Source: Tardibacter chloracetimidivorans (GTDB taxonomy: Bacteria > Pseudomonadota > Alphaproteobacteria > Sphingomonadales > Sphingomonadaceae). Taken from it: a stretch of DNA of 64,000 bases. Every line of letters begins with the position of its first letter. Positions within the stretch are counted from its first letter, which is position 1. The notes under the pieces were generated by a model. The model did no database searches and was not told where the DNA came from. It saw only the letters and a list, made by a program, of their open reading frames with translations. Position numbers and translations under genes: made by a program. The stretch spans positions 1 to 64,000 of the forward strand of contig NZ_CP018225.1 of the NCBI RefSeq assembly GCF_001890385.1. Reading direction: 5' to 3'. Shown here in pieces: positions 24,737 through 33,672 of this stretch.

Positions 24737-24925
24737 ATGGCCGCGCTGTGCGTGGTGCTCGCCGTCTACCTGCTGGTCCACCTTGCCGTGTTCGCGGCTT
24801 CCATCGCCCGCGGACAAACACCCGCGACGGCGCGTCAGCTCCAAACGCTCGGGATAGCCATCGCAGTCGGCATCGCCGCGTATGTGTCGCTGGCGCTCCA
24901 GTTTTGGGAGGGGCTTTGCTTGTGA
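24737..24925 (+). CDS. Small two-helix membrane protein
   Basis: This 62-residue protein follows a GGAGAT site. Two hydrophobic segments are seen (AALCVVLAVYLLVHLAVFAA and TLGIAIAVGIAAYVSLAL) with a short polar loop between them. It has no family name. The same frame is open upstream to 24500, but that part is Arg-rich and looks non-coding. Confidence 0.45.
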   Translation: MAALCVVLAVYLLVHLAVFAASIARGQTPATARQLQTLGIAIAVGIAAYVSLALQFWEGLCL

Positions 24926-25041
24926 GAAAGCCATGGATCCGGATACGTTCGGCCGTCGAAGAGGAAGATCGGAACGACGAAAATACAGGTGCTAGTCCAC
25001 AAAGGGCATCATTACGAAGATTCCCCCCCGACACAGGGGGT

Positions 25042-25395
25042 GTCAAATTTGGACTGCAGTTATTCTATTTGCTTCTGGCAAGCTGCTCAAGAACGCCCAA
25101 CGACTCCGAGCGCAGCGCCCAATCGATGGCAAATCAAGCTGCGGAATCTAGTCCATCTGACGACAAAATTGTCACGAGTCGAACATTTACGTGCGACGAC
25201 GAAAGCGTGATGATCATACAATTGCTTCGCAATGGTGAGATACGCCTCCACCGCCCGCCCTATTCTGATCCGATTCATCTGCGCGCATCTGGGCAAGGTA
25301 ATGGTTTTGAAGGCGAGAGCGTCCGGTTAACCCTGCAAGGTCGGTTTGCTTCGTTTCGTGATGCCAATTCCACGCTTCGTTGCCGTTTGGAATAG
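25042..25395 (+). CDS. MliC-like small lipoprotein (start unresolved)
   Basis: The frame carries a lipobox-like LLLASCS near its start and a C-terminal domain FTCDDESVMIIQLL...LTLQGRFASFRDANSTLRCRLE, with Cys at both ends as in MliC/PliC lysozyme inhibitors. There is no ATG, GTG or TTG in frame just before the signal segment (the codon where Met is expected is GTC), so the start given is nominal and the gene may be broken. It is lower in GC than its neighbours. A related lipoprotein lies at 26236. Confidence 0.45.
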   Translation, partial: VKFGLQLFYLLLASCSRTPNDSERSAQSMANQAAESSPSDDKIVTSRTFTCDDESVMIIQLLRNGEIRLHRPPYSDPIHLRASGQGNGFEGESVRLTLQGRFASFRDANSTLRCRLE

Positions 25396-25426
25396 CTCGG
25401 GCTGAATTGTTCAAATGGAGAGCATA

Positions 25427-25624
25427 ATGCTAAAATCAATGATTATCGGCGCCATCGCGTCGCTTATCTTTGCTTACTTGATCCAAGACACTCAAGGATT
25501 GATACGTGATGTTGTCAATCCCATCGAAATCAAAGTCGTTGATGTCAGGTTGTTTTGGTCGTGGATAGTGTTCCTGTTGTGCGCGGGTTTATCCTATGTC
25601 ATTCATAGATTAACAGACGCATAG
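25427..25624 (+). CDS. Small membrane protein
   Basis: This 65-residue protein has two hydrophobic helices (MIIGAIASLIFAYLI and LFWSWIVFLLCAGLSYVI). The ATG at 25427 follows a GGAGAG site; an upstream ATG at 25415 is also in frame. Codon use is AT-richer than in flanking genes, suggesting recent arrival together with the preceding lipoprotein. Function unknown. Confidence 0.5.
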   Translation: MLKSMIIGAIASLIFAYLIQDTQGLIRDVVNPIEIKVVDVRLFWSWIVFLLCAGLSYVIHRLTDA

Positions 25625-25753
25625 CGGACGCCAAGGAACGCGCGTCTACGATCCGCCAGTGCGGACAGGCGAAGCCGGAAAAGTAAGCTGGATACCGTGC
25701 CGACGGTTCTGACGGTGGATTGAAACGCCGGCTTTTCATCCCGGTCCTTGTTT

Positions 25754-26164
25754 TTAGTCGAGATGCGGTGGCCTGGCTCGATCCCTCTCAGCTCGATACT
25801 CGATCCTGACACTCTTGATCTCAAGCGGGTCGGTCGTCGGCAGTTCAGCGCTGAACGATGCGGATCGGCTCCCCCGCGGTGACAATGTTCCCCATCTGGT
25901 GTCCGCAACGATCGGTGCGCGCCTGTCGTCGAACAGGCCTTCAACATGGAGATGACCCCAAACGGGTCCTCGAAAAAGCATCGGCCGCCGGACTCTTCCC
26001 ATCACGAGGACGCCCTTGTTTGTCCGATAGGTACGGACGCCATAGATTTCGAGTGGCTTACTGGGGCTGACAATGATTGTGGTCTGGAGTGGTGGACCGG
26101 AGACACAACCGGCTAGAAGACCCAGGATGGTGATGACTGGCAGAGCATAAATGCCTCTGTTCAT
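25754..26164 (-). CDS. Lipoprotein of unknown function
   Basis: This 136-residue protein has a clear lipobox (LLAGC, Cys20) after a hydrophobic signal. The mature part looks like a beta-rich fold (IIVSPSKPLEIYGVRTYRTNKG, then FSAELPTTDPLEIKSVRIEY). I do not recognise a named family. A strong GGGGGAG site precedes the ATG. It is followed at a distance by other cell-envelope genes on the same strand, suggesting a role at the periplasmic face. Confidence 0.6.
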   Translation of the reverse strand: MNRGIYALPVITILGLLAGCVSGPPLQTTIIVSPSKPLEIYGVRTYRTNKGVLVMGRVRRPMLFRGPVWGHLHVEGLFDDRRAPIVADTRWGTLSPRGSRSASFSAELPTTDPLEIKSVRIEYRAERDRARPPHLD

Positions 26165-26235
26165 TGCAACTCCCCCTTCAATTTCGGTGCATCTTCATCC
26201 GGCTTTGCCGTCGGCTGCGGATTAGAGCGTTGGCG

Positions 26236-26649
26236 TCAGGCGCGTTTGCATGTGCGGGAGGGCTTTTTTGGCTCATCAAGTTTGATGTCCTTGCCATTGA
26301 GCGTGAGATTCATACCGTCGCCTACATAGGCGAGCCCTTGGGCTGGCGCCGTCAAGCGGAGTGACGGGCCAGTAGGCCCGCGCTTGACATTGATGGACGT
26401 TTCGTCCGCCAGAAAGTCGATATAGAGGACATCCCCACCCACGCATCTGTAGGTATGACTGGCCACGATGGCGGGCGGCATTTGGATAGAGGCTGTTGTG
26501 TTCGTAGCAGCGTTGCGTGCGTTGGTCTGATCCGGTTCAGAACATCCGGCGAGAAAGCCAACAAAGGGAACTGCCAAGAGAAGAGGGAACAGGCGGCGCG
26601 ACGGAGGGATGCGGTGGAGCAAACCTTCATCCTTCAAGGAAAAAATCAT
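26236..26649 (-). CDS. MliC-family lysozyme-inhibitor-like lipoprotein
   Basis: This 137-residue protein has a hydrophobic signal and lipobox (VGFLAGCSE). The mature domain starts SHTYRCVGGDVLYIDFLADE and ends with a second Cys in SRTCKRA, with PSLRLTAPAQGLAYVGDG between. This is the MliC beta-barrel pattern: Y-x-C, a central aliphatic run, and a late Cys. The family inhibits c-type lysozyme; a metal-related role is possible given the context, but nothing shows it. The ATG at 26649 has a GGAAGG site. Confidence 0.68.
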   Translation of the reverse strand: MIFSLKDEGLLHRIPPSRRLFPLLLAVPFVGFLAGCSEPDQTNARNAATNTTASIQMPPAIVASHTYRCVGGDVLYIDFLADETSINVKRGPTGPSLRLTAPAQGLAYVGDGMNLTLNGKDIKLDEPKKPSRTCKRA

Positions 26650-26718
26650 AGTCCATCCTTCCATATATCTCGCTTCGAGCAGGATCGACCAACGTCTGAA
26701 TTTCACCTCGTAGGGTGT

Positions 26719-26750
26719 CGCCGTGGGCGCGGGGGCGCGCGCCCACGGCG
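26719..26750. repeat. Hairpin repeat, copy 2 (REP-like)
   Basis: Two perfect 12-base arms (CGCCGTGGGCGC and its complement) surround an 8-base loop, in the gap between two minus-strand genes. It lacks a T-tract, so a simple intrinsic terminator is unlikely. It shares its arms and 5' flank with the hairpin at 22797. Confidence 0.55.
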
Positions 26751-26837
26751 TGGTCCGCGCCGCAAGGGAAGATGGCACCGTCTGGCGGGTGCCTTTCTCC
26801 CGAAAATCGCTTGCGGGGGACCAAACTCGCGGACCCG

Positions 26838-27317
26838 TCAGGCATTCGGCCGAAATCCCTTCCTCGGACGTTTCTTGGGCGACGGAGGCCGAGCAGGCGT
26901 GAGGTGCCGCTGAAACAGCCGGTCGGTGATCTCGAGCATCTTGGCGAAATTTTTCCGCATATTCCTGTGCTTCAGCGCGGAGAGAAGGCCGGTGCAGCGA
27001 AAGCTGTGAACCAGCCGCGACCCAACGGGGACGGGTACAACGCAATAGCTCTCCTCGAACGTCATCAGTCCGCCAAATCCGAAGCGGAAGGTCATGCATC
27101 TTTGCGGCTCGAGCGCTGTGATGCGGGCGTCGACGGTCCAAAACCGCGGTTTGTTCGATCTCATCCTGAAGGAATATTCGACAAGCGCGCCTTGCTCGAG
27201 CTGCCCGGAAATCCGAACAAACGGGCTCCACCGCGGATAGTCGTCAAAGCGGGTGAGTGCCGCCCAAACCTTGGGCGGCGAGGCATGCAGGATTGTTTCA
27301 TTTTCTTCTGCGAACAT
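26838..27317 (-). CDS. SRPBCC (polyketide cyclase-like) domain protein
   Basis: This 159-residue, cytoplasmic protein opens TILHASPPKVWAALTRFDDYPRWSPFV, the standard first helix and W-x-P turn of the SRPBCC/START-like fold, and ends with a basic tail (PPSPKKRPRKGF). The fold binds hydrophobic ligands, but no ligand can be predicted. A paralogue of similar size lies at 33073, on the other side of the CDF and P-type ATPase genes. Confidence 0.72.
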   Translation of the reverse strand: MFAEENETILHASPPKVWAALTRFDDYPRWSPFVRISGQLEQGALVEYSFRMRSNKPRFWTVDARITALEPQRCMTFRFGFGGLMTFEESYCVVPVPVGSRLVHSFRCTGLLSALKHRNMRKNFAKMLEITDRLFQRHLTPARPPSPKKRPRKGFRPNA

Positions 27318-27361
27318 GCTTCTCTCCCGGGCCGCCGCTCGTGCGGCGGGTCAGCTTCTGA

Positions 27362-27658
27362 TCAGTCGAACAGGTCCGAAAGAAAGCCGCGCCGGCGCTT
27401 ATAACCATGGTGGCCCGAACGGTGGCGGTCGTCTTGGTGCCCCCATGGCTGGGAGCCCTCCCGACTTTCGTCCCGGGGCGGCTGCGGCATGGCGGTTTCG
27501 GAGCGCTCGATGATCTTGTCGAGCTCCCCGCGATCGAGCCACACCCCGCGGCATTGCGGGCAGAAGTCGATTTCGACGCCCTGCCGCTCGGAGATCGACA
27601 GCGTGACCTTGCAAACGGGGCAGAGCATGCCTTGTCCTGCATCTGCGGCTGAACTCAT
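27362..27658 (-). CDS. Zinc-ribbon (zf-TFIIB type) protein
   Basis: This 98-residue protein has a C-x2-C...C-x2-C ribbon (LCPVCKVTL and FCPQCRGVWLDRGELDKII), the usual zf-TFIIB signature with WLDRGEL. The tail is His/Arg-rich (HQDDRHRSGHHGYKRRRG). It is the next gene after the CDF exporter on the same strand, 62 bases apart. A role as a zinc store or chaperone is speculation. Confidence 0.75.
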   Translation of the reverse strand: MSSAADAGQGMLCPVCKVTLSISERQGVEIDFCPQCRGVWLDRGELDKIIERSETAMPQPPRDESREGSQPWGHQDDRHRSGHHGYKRRRGFLSDLFD

Positions 27659-27720
27659 GATTGTCTCCTCTCGGTTGTCTGAAGATCTGAGCCTTCAACT
27701 TGGGCGAAATACATTGGCGG

Positions 27721-28659
27721 TCAGGTGTGCGTGGAACGCACCTCCGCGCACTCTTTACTTTCGGTCTGGATGGTCGCGTGCTCGATTTGAAAGGCCTGCG
27801 CGAGCATCTGTGCCACGCGGTTCCGTGTCGCCTCCGCTTGCGCGATGTCATCGACCACGACGTGAACAGAGCAGCTGACATTGCCGCTTGTGATCGACCA
27901 GACGTGAAGATCATGGGCACTTTGCACGCCCGGGACCGCGCCGATCGCCCTGCGCACCTCATCCAGGGACATGCCACGCGGCACGCCCTCCAGCAGGACG
28001 TTCGCCGTATCGCGCAGCAAAATCCAGGTCCGCGGGAGCACCCAAAGGCCGATGCCGACCGCGACGACCGGATCGATCCAGGTCATACCGGTGAAGCGAA
28101 TGGCTATCGCCCCGGCGATGACCCCGATCGAGCCGAGCATGTCAGCCCAGACTTCGAGATATGCGCCTTTGAGATTGAGGCTCCGCTCCTTGCCGGACTG
28201 CAACAAGCGCATCGACACCAGATTGATGATCAGACCGGCTATCGCGACGGCGAGCATGCCCCCCGACTGCACGGGTTCGGGATCGCGGAAGCGGTTGATT
28301 GCTTCCACCAAAACATAAATCGCGACGGCAAAGAGCATGAGCGCGTTGAATGCGGCCGCCAAGATCTCGAAGCGTCTGTAGCCGAAGGTCCGTTGATCAT
28401 CGGCCGGACGCGCTCCGATCCGGATCGCCATGAGAGCGATGGCCAGCGCTGCGACGTCGGTCAGCATGTGGCCGGCGTCCGAAAGAAGGGCGAGGCTGTT
28501 GAAGACAAATGAACCGATTACTTCCACGACGAGGAAAGTGCTGGTGAGAATGAGGGCGAACACCAGCATCCGGCTGTTCGCATCTTTGCCGTGATCATGC
28601 GCCGGCGGTGCCGCAATATTGGGCTTGCCGGTCACCGGATTATCCAGCTTGTCGGACAT
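27721..28659 (-). CDS. czcD: Cation diffusion facilitator, CzcD-like
   Basis: This 312-residue inner-membrane exporter has six helices. The zinc-site motifs are LLSDAGHMLTDV (HxxxD, helix 2) and YLEVWADMLGSI (ExxxD, helix 5; typical CzcD has HxxxD). The His-rich N-terminus (PPAHDHGKDAN) and the cytoplasmic domain (DLHVWSITSGNVSCSVHVVV) are typical. It exports Zn, Co or Cd from cytoplasm to periplasm. It lies beside a TolC-type protein and a P-type ATPase on the same strand. Confidence 0.85.
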   Translation of the reverse strand: MSDKLDNPVTGKPNIAAPPAHDHGKDANSRMLVFALILTSTFLVVEVIGSFVFNSLALLSDAGHMLTDVAALAIALMAIRIGARPADDQRTFGYRRFEILAAAFNALMLFAVAIYVLVEAINRFRDPEPVQSGGMLAVAIAGLIINLVSMRLLQSGKERSLNLKGAYLEVWADMLGSIGVIAGAIAIRFTGMTWIDPVVAVGIGLWVLPRTWILLRDTANVLLEGVPRGMSLDEVRRAIGAVPGVQSAHDLHVWSITSGNVSCSVHVVVDDIAQAEATRNRVAQMLAQAFQIEHATIQTESKECAEVRSTHT

Positions 28660-28905
28660 GGACGGTCTCCTTTTGCGGATCGGCGCTTTGCTCCGTCATT
28701 GGATCACCGCTCTGTCGGCAGCTCGGCGTCTGCAAGGGCATGCCGGAGGAGTCGAGCATGGCATCGCGGCGCAGCATTGGTCCGTTCGTGCGGCGAAAGG
28801 TTCGATCAATAAGCCTTAGACCCTGGCCCTCAGTTCCGAGGTCGGAACCTGTGCATTCCCTCAATCGCTCTTGAGGCCGAGCTAACGTGCATGAGGCAAA
28901 GGTCT

Positions 28906-30402
28906 TCATGGTCTGTCCGCGCTATCGGGAGCGCGCAGTTCCAGTGGTGCTGGACGCACGGCCGTGGGCGGCACACCGTCATCGACAGAATGACCGGGCG
29001 CCGCCGGAACAAATTCGATGCCGCTGTCGGGATCAATGTCGAGCGCTGGCGGGCCAGGCGTCGTCTTGCGGCTGAAGCCCGGTTCGAACAGCGTCCCTCC
29101 GAAAAGATTGAGATCGCGCGCTTCCGCCCGACCCATTGCCGCGAGCAGGGTGAAACCTGCGACATAGGCATCGCGCTCGGCGGTCACGAGTTGCACGCGG
29201 CTATTGAGAAGCTCCTGCTCCGCATTGAGCACGTCGAGAACATTGCGGGTACCGACTGTGTTCTCGGCACGGACGCCCTCCAGTGCGAGCTCATTCGCCG
29301 CGATCGCGGCCCTGGATGACTGGATCACGGCCTGCGTCGCCTGATAGCGCGAATAGGCGGCACGGGCTTCCGCGACGACACGGCGCTCGATGAATATGGT
29401 CTGCTCGAGCGCCTGGCTTTCAAGGGCGGTAGCGCGCCGCACTTGGGCCGCGGGCAGGCCCCCTTGATAAAGGGGGATGGTTGCCGAAAGCCCGATGGTT
29501 GCCGTCGTTTGCGCCTGTTGAAAGACGCGCCCAGGCAGTGTGCTGGTGAGCGAGCCCAGATAATTGTTGTAGCCGCCGCTTCCAACCGCCGAGAGCCTGG
29601 GCAGGCGCGATGCGCCCGCCACGCGGACATCGTAGCGCGCGGCCCTTGCGTCTGCCTTTGCGGCGAGAAGCTGGGGATTGTTCTCGACCGCGATCGCGAC
29701 GGCCTGGGCAGGCGTTCCGGGCAACCCCGGCAAGGCCGGCGGCTGCTCGAGGTCGCGCGCGGGCAGGCCGACGAAGCGGAGATAATTCTCAAGGCTGGTA
29801 TCCAGCTGTGCCAGTGCCGTCTCCAGCTGGCCTCGCGCCACTGCGAGACGCGCTTCGGATTGGGCAACATCGGTGCGGGTCAGATCCCCCACTTCGAAGC
29901 GGTCTTGTGAAGCCTGGAGGTTCGTCTCGAGGACAGCGACATTGCGGCGGTTGAGTTCGACGACCGCATCGTCGCGCATGACGTCCATGTAGACCGAGAC
30001 AATGGCCGTGAAGACATCGGCTTCGGTGAAACGCAAGTTCGCCCGCCCGGCCTCCACGCGCGCGTCGGCGGCGCGGATCGAGTTCTTCACGCGGCCGCCT
30101 TGGTAGAGAGGAAATGTCAAATTCGCGTTGGCATTTGCAGACCGCAAAGGGGCGGAGAAGCTGTTGGCGGATCGCACAACGAATTCCTGATAATCTGCGG
30201 TGGCGCTCAGTGTCGGACGCCCGGCCGCCTTGGCGATGGGCACGCCTTCGTCGGTGGCACGCAGCCCAGCTCTTGCCGCCGTCAAGCTGGGGTTGGTGCG
30301 ATAGGCATGGATCAGTGCTTGCCGCAGGGTTTCGCCGTGGGCGGCGCTGCTAGCGACCAGTGGCAGCGCCGCAATAAACCATTTCGAGAATCCGTTGCTC
30401 AC
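28906..30402 (-). CDS. TolC-family outer-membrane channel
   Basis: This 498-residue protein has a signal sequence (FIAALPLVASSAAHGET). The paired helical repeats of outer-membrane efflux proteins start with LRQALIHAYRTNPSLTAARAGL and recur after residue 230 (AVAIAVENNPQLLAAKADARAARYDV). The Pro-rich tail (PPTAVRPAPLELRAPDSADRP) is long. It is closer to the type I secretion TolC than to CzcC. Its start overlaps the stop of the P-type ATPase by 4 bases, an unusual partner since that ATPase does not need an outer-membrane channel. Confidence 0.85.
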   Translation of the reverse strand: MSNGFSKWFIAALPLVASSAAHGETLRQALIHAYRTNPSLTAARAGLRATDEGVPIAKAAGRPTLSATADYQEFVVRSANSFSAPLRSANANANLTFPLYQGGRVKNSIRAADARVEAGRANLRFTEADVFTAIVSVYMDVMRDDAVVELNRRNVAVLETNLQASQDRFEVGDLTRTDVAQSEARLAVARGQLETALAQLDTSLENYLRFVGLPARDLEQPPALPGLPGTPAQAVAIAVENNPQLLAAKADARAARYDVRVAGASRLPRLSAVGSGGYNNYLGSLTSTLPGRVFQQAQTTATIGLSATIPLYQGGLPAAQVRRATALESQALEQTIFIERRVVAEARAAYSRYQATQAVIQSSRAAIAANELALEGVRAENTVGTRNVLDVLNAEQELLNSRVQLVTAERDAYVAGFTLLAAMGRAEARDLNLFGGTLFEPGFSRKTTPGPPALDIDPDSGIEFVPAAPGHSVDDGVPPTAVRPAPLELRAPDSADRP

Positions 30403-32885
30403 TGAGAACCCCCGTTGTCGCGATAGGCCAGCAACCGAAGCGCATTAAAAACGACAAGCAGCGTCGAGCCTTCATGGGCCATGACCGCCGGTCCTATCCC
30501 GAGGCCCATGATCGTCGCCGGCACGAGCAAGGCGACGACGCCCAGGCTGACGACCAGATTTTGCCGGATGATCCAGCGGGTGCTGCGGCTGAGGCCGACC
30601 GCGAACGGCAGATGCGCGAGATCGTCGGCCATCAGCGCGACATCGGCGGTCTCGAGCGCGACGTCCGAACCAGCGGCCCCCATGGCGATGCCCACCGTCG
30701 CATTCGCGATGGCAGGTGCATCATTGACGCCATCCCCGACCATCGCGACCGGCGTTTGGGCGCGGAGCTTTTTGATTGCCTCGACCTTGTCCTCGGGCAT
30801 CAAGTCGCCCCAGGCTTCCTCGATGCCGACTTCCGCAGCGACCGCAGTGGCTACACGCTGATTGTCGCCCGACATCATGATCATGCGCTGGATGCCCAGC
30901 GCCCTGAGGCGAGCGATTGCGTCCTTTGCGGCAGCGCGCGGCGTATCCATGAGCCCTATGGCGCCCAGGTCGCGATCACCGAGGCGCACGACCATTGTCG
31001 TACGACCCTGTTCGCGCAGGCGCTCGATTGTTTGCGCCGTCTCATCCGAGAGAGGCGCGAAGCCATCCCGACCGAACATTTCGGCCTTGCCGATGAGCAC
31101 CGTCTCGCCGTTGACCCGGGCCTTTACGCCGCGGCCCGTCAGACTGGCCATATCCGTTGCTGCGGGGATCGGTTGCTCGTCGAGAAATTGCTCACCATCC
31201 CGCGCAATGGCTTCAGCGAGCGGATGATCGCTGAGCCGCTCGACGGCTACGGCAATCGCCATGAGTTCGTCGTCATCGACACCCGTCGCCGGCACGATGT
31301 CGGTGATGCGCGGCCGACCCGCGGTGAGCGTCCCGGTCTTGTCGAACGCCAAGGCATTCAGAGACCCGAGTGCCTCAAGCGGCCCGCCGCCCTTGATCAG
31401 TACGCCCCCGCGCGCCGCGCGCGCCACGCCCGACAAAACGGCGCTCGGCGTGGCGATGGCGAGCGCGCAGGGGCTAGCCGCTACGAGCACGGCCATCGCC
31501 CTATAAAAGCTGTCGCGGAACGGTTCGTCGATGACGACCCAGGCGAACAGCAACCCGACCACTAGAGCTAGGACGGAGGGCACGAACACCCGCTCAAAAC
31601 GGTCGGTGAATCGCTGGGTTGGCGATTTTTGCGTCTCCGCTTCGCTCACCATTTTGACCACCTTGGCCAGCGTCGTATCGGCGGCAAGGCGAGTGACGGC
31701 GATTTCGATCGCTCCCGGACCGTTGATGGTGCCGGCGAATACGCGATGCTGAGCGGAAACCTTGTCAGGCTGGGCTGCCGCCTGGGCTCGGTCCGGCACC
31801 GGCTCCTTATCGACGGGGACGCTTTCGCCTGTCACGGGGGCTTGGTTGACGCTCGATCGCCCGACCACGACGAACCCGTCTGCTGCCAGCCGTTCATTGG
31901 GCTTTACGACTACGGTGTCGCCAATGACGAGTTCCTCGACGGGAACTTCGCTCAGACCGCCGTCGCCTCGCCGAACCATGGCAGTGCGCGGCGCCAATTC
32001 AGCCAAGGCCTCGATCGCGCGTTTGGCCCGGCCCATGGCGTAATGTTCGAGCGCATGCCCGAGGCTGAACAGGAACAGAAGAAGAGCGCCTTCGGCCCAG
32101 GCGCCCAAGGCACCCGCGCCCGCTGCCGCCACGAGCATCAGCGTGTCGATTTCGAAACGCTTTAGCCGTAGATTCTCGATCGCTTCGCGGAGAGTGAACC
32201 AGCCGCCGAAGACATAGGCGGCTAGAAAGCAGGCGAGCGGAATCCACGCAGGAGCCGTCGTCAGCTTCTCGATCGCAAATCCGGTCGCGAGCGCTCCGCC
32301 GCAAATCAGCGCGAAGATCAACTCGGTATTGGCACCGAAGATTCCACCATGGGTATGCTCATGTTCCCCTTCGGCGTGGTCGTGCTCGGCATGATCGTGA
32401 GCTTTCGTCGCGGCCGTCGCCGAAGCTGCACCGATTTCCGGCCGTGGGCGGACACTCATCTGGGCCAGCGCCTTGCGAATTTCCGCCTCCGTCAGTTCGG
32501 ATCGGCTGAATTCGACACTGATGGCGCCAACTGCGCTCGCCTCGGCTTCGACGATCCCCGGCATTTTGCGAAGCCGATCGGCGACCGTGCGGGCCTTGCG
32601 GGCGTGGGTCAGTCCATCAACCGACCATTGGATATGCTGATATTTTTCGGTGAGCGCAGCGCCAGCGCCATTGGCGATTTCCCGTACCCGCTCGAGCGAC
32701 AGGATGGTCGGATCATAGTGAATGCAGAGTTGTGCCGGCGTATCGTCGTGGCTCGCCACGACGTGCGCTTCCTGGACGCCCGTGCGGCCTTGCAATTCAA
32801 TTGTCAGCCTGCCTATGCAGCGGTCAGCCTCATCTTTGATTTCCGGCAGCAGAAGCGGAATATCGAGGCGCACTTGGTCTTTCAT
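30399..32885 (-). CDS. Heavy-metal P-type ATPase (Zn/Cd/Pb exporter, CadA/ZntA-like)
   Basis: This 828-residue P1B ATPase has all core motifs: SPCALAIATP (SPC site), DKTGTLT, the HP locus SDHPLAEA and GDGVNDAP. It has two N-terminal HMA-like folds without the usual CxxC, replaced in part by a His/Glu-rich stretch (HDHAEHDHAEGEHEHTHG, about residues 163-180). Such His-rich N-termini are common in sphingomonad zinc/cadmium pumps. It should move the metal from the cytoplasm to the periplasm, where the Czc systems can finish export. Confidence 0.87.
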   Translation of the reverse strand: MKDQVRLDIPLLLPEIKDEADRCIGRLTIELQGRTGVQEAHVVASHDDTPAQLCIHYDPTILSLERVREIANGAGAALTEKYQHIQWSVDGLTHARKARTVADRLRKMPGIVEAEASAVGAISVEFSRSELTEAEIRKALAQMSVRPRPEIGAASATAATKAHDHAEHDHAEGEHEHTHGGIFGANTELIFALICGGALATGFAIEKLTTAPAWIPLACFLAAYVFGGWFTLREAIENLRLKRFEIDTLMLVAAAGAGALGAWAEGALLLFLFSLGHALEHYAMGRAKRAIEALAELAPRTAMVRRGDGGLSEVPVEELVIGDTVVVKPNERLAADGFVVVGRSSVNQAPVTGESVPVDKEPVPDRAQAAAQPDKVSAQHRVFAGTINGPGAIEIAVTRLAADTTLAKVVKMVSEAETQKSPTQRFTDRFERVFVPSVLALVVGLLFAWVVIDEPFRDSFYRAMAVLVAASPCALAIATPSAVLSGVARAARGGVLIKGGGPLEALGSLNALAFDKTGTLTAGRPRITDIVPATGVDDDELMAIAVAVERLSDHPLAEAIARDGEQFLDEQPIPAATDMASLTGRGVKARVNGETVLIGKAEMFGRDGFAPLSDETAQTIERLREQGRTTMVVRLGDRDLGAIGLMDTPRAAAKDAIARLRALGIQRMIMMSGDNQRVATAVAAEVGIEEAWGDLMPEDKVEAIKKLRAQTPVAMVGDGVNDAPAIANATVGIAMGAAGSDVALETADVALMADDLAHLPFAVGLSRSTRWIIRQNLVVSLGVVALLVPATIMGLGIGPAVMAHEGSTLLVVFNALRLLAYRDNGGSQ

Positions 32886-33072
32886 TGCTGCTGTCCTCTT
32901 CCCATCAACCCGCGCATGAGTGAGCGCGCAGCTACGGAGGCTGGTCTTCGCCGATGGTGAGGTGCGGGCGCGACGAACGCCCGCACCTCAAGACGCCGAC
33001 GCTGGCGGAACCAAAGATGGCGGGGTCGGCCTTCGCTGAACGAATCCTCCGCATGGACGGACGGCGGAAAGC

Positions 33073-33540
33073 TCATCGAGGACGGGCATTTCGCTGCGCG
33101 TAGCGCGATATCACCGTACCCCGTCGAAGATGGCGCTCGAGCGAGTCGCCAGTCCTGACGAGCTGACGTCGCAAGAATGGACTTGTGACAATCCCTGGCC
33201 ACGAGCCGATGCCCGAACAGCATAGTCGATGCGTAAGCCGGGTGCCTTCGGGCGACTTCTTCAAATGAAACCCTTCCTCGATCTGGAGCAGCCCTTTGAT
33301 GCCCACGCGCCAGGCGAAGTGGCAGGGCCGTTCGAGGCAAACGATCCTTCCGTCGGCCGAAATAACAGGGTCGGTCCAGCCCGGTCGCCAGTAGGTACAG
33401 AGGAGTTTTTTCGGATCGGCGGGGTCGCTCTCGAGCCCGACAGTCGGATGCCAGTCGCGATAGCGATCGACGTCGACTAGTACCCGCCACACCCGCGCCA
33501 GAGGCGCAGACAATGATATCGAGTTCGCTACCGTAAACAT
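33073..33540 (-). CDS. SRPBCC-domain protein, second copy
   Basis: This 155-residue protein starts SISLSAPLARVWRVLVDVDRYRDWHPTV, with the same first-helix and W-x-P pattern as the protein at 26838. The two are related in layout but differ in sequence, so the duplication is old. The next SRPBCC features, CLERPCHFAWRVG and LTHRLCCSG, are present; the tail is Arg-rich. The gene stands alone between the P-type ATPase and the DUF190 gene. Confidence 0.7.
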   Translation of the reverse strand: MFTVANSISLSAPLARVWRVLVDVDRYRDWHPTVGLESDPADPKKLLCTYWRPGWTDPVISADGRIVCLERPCHFAWRVGIKGLLQIEEGFHLKKSPEGTRLTHRLCCSGIGSWPGIVTSPFLRRQLVRTGDSLERHLRRGTVISRYAQRNARPR

Positions 33541-33672
33541 AGCTCGTCATCCCACGAGAGCCGGAAGCCGCCCGTGTTGCGCTGGTGGCCACATCGGACA
33601 CGCGAAGGTAGTGCCGCCTGCCGTGCGCGATGCTTGAAGGATCGCGCGATTCACGTGGGGATCCGATGCGGG

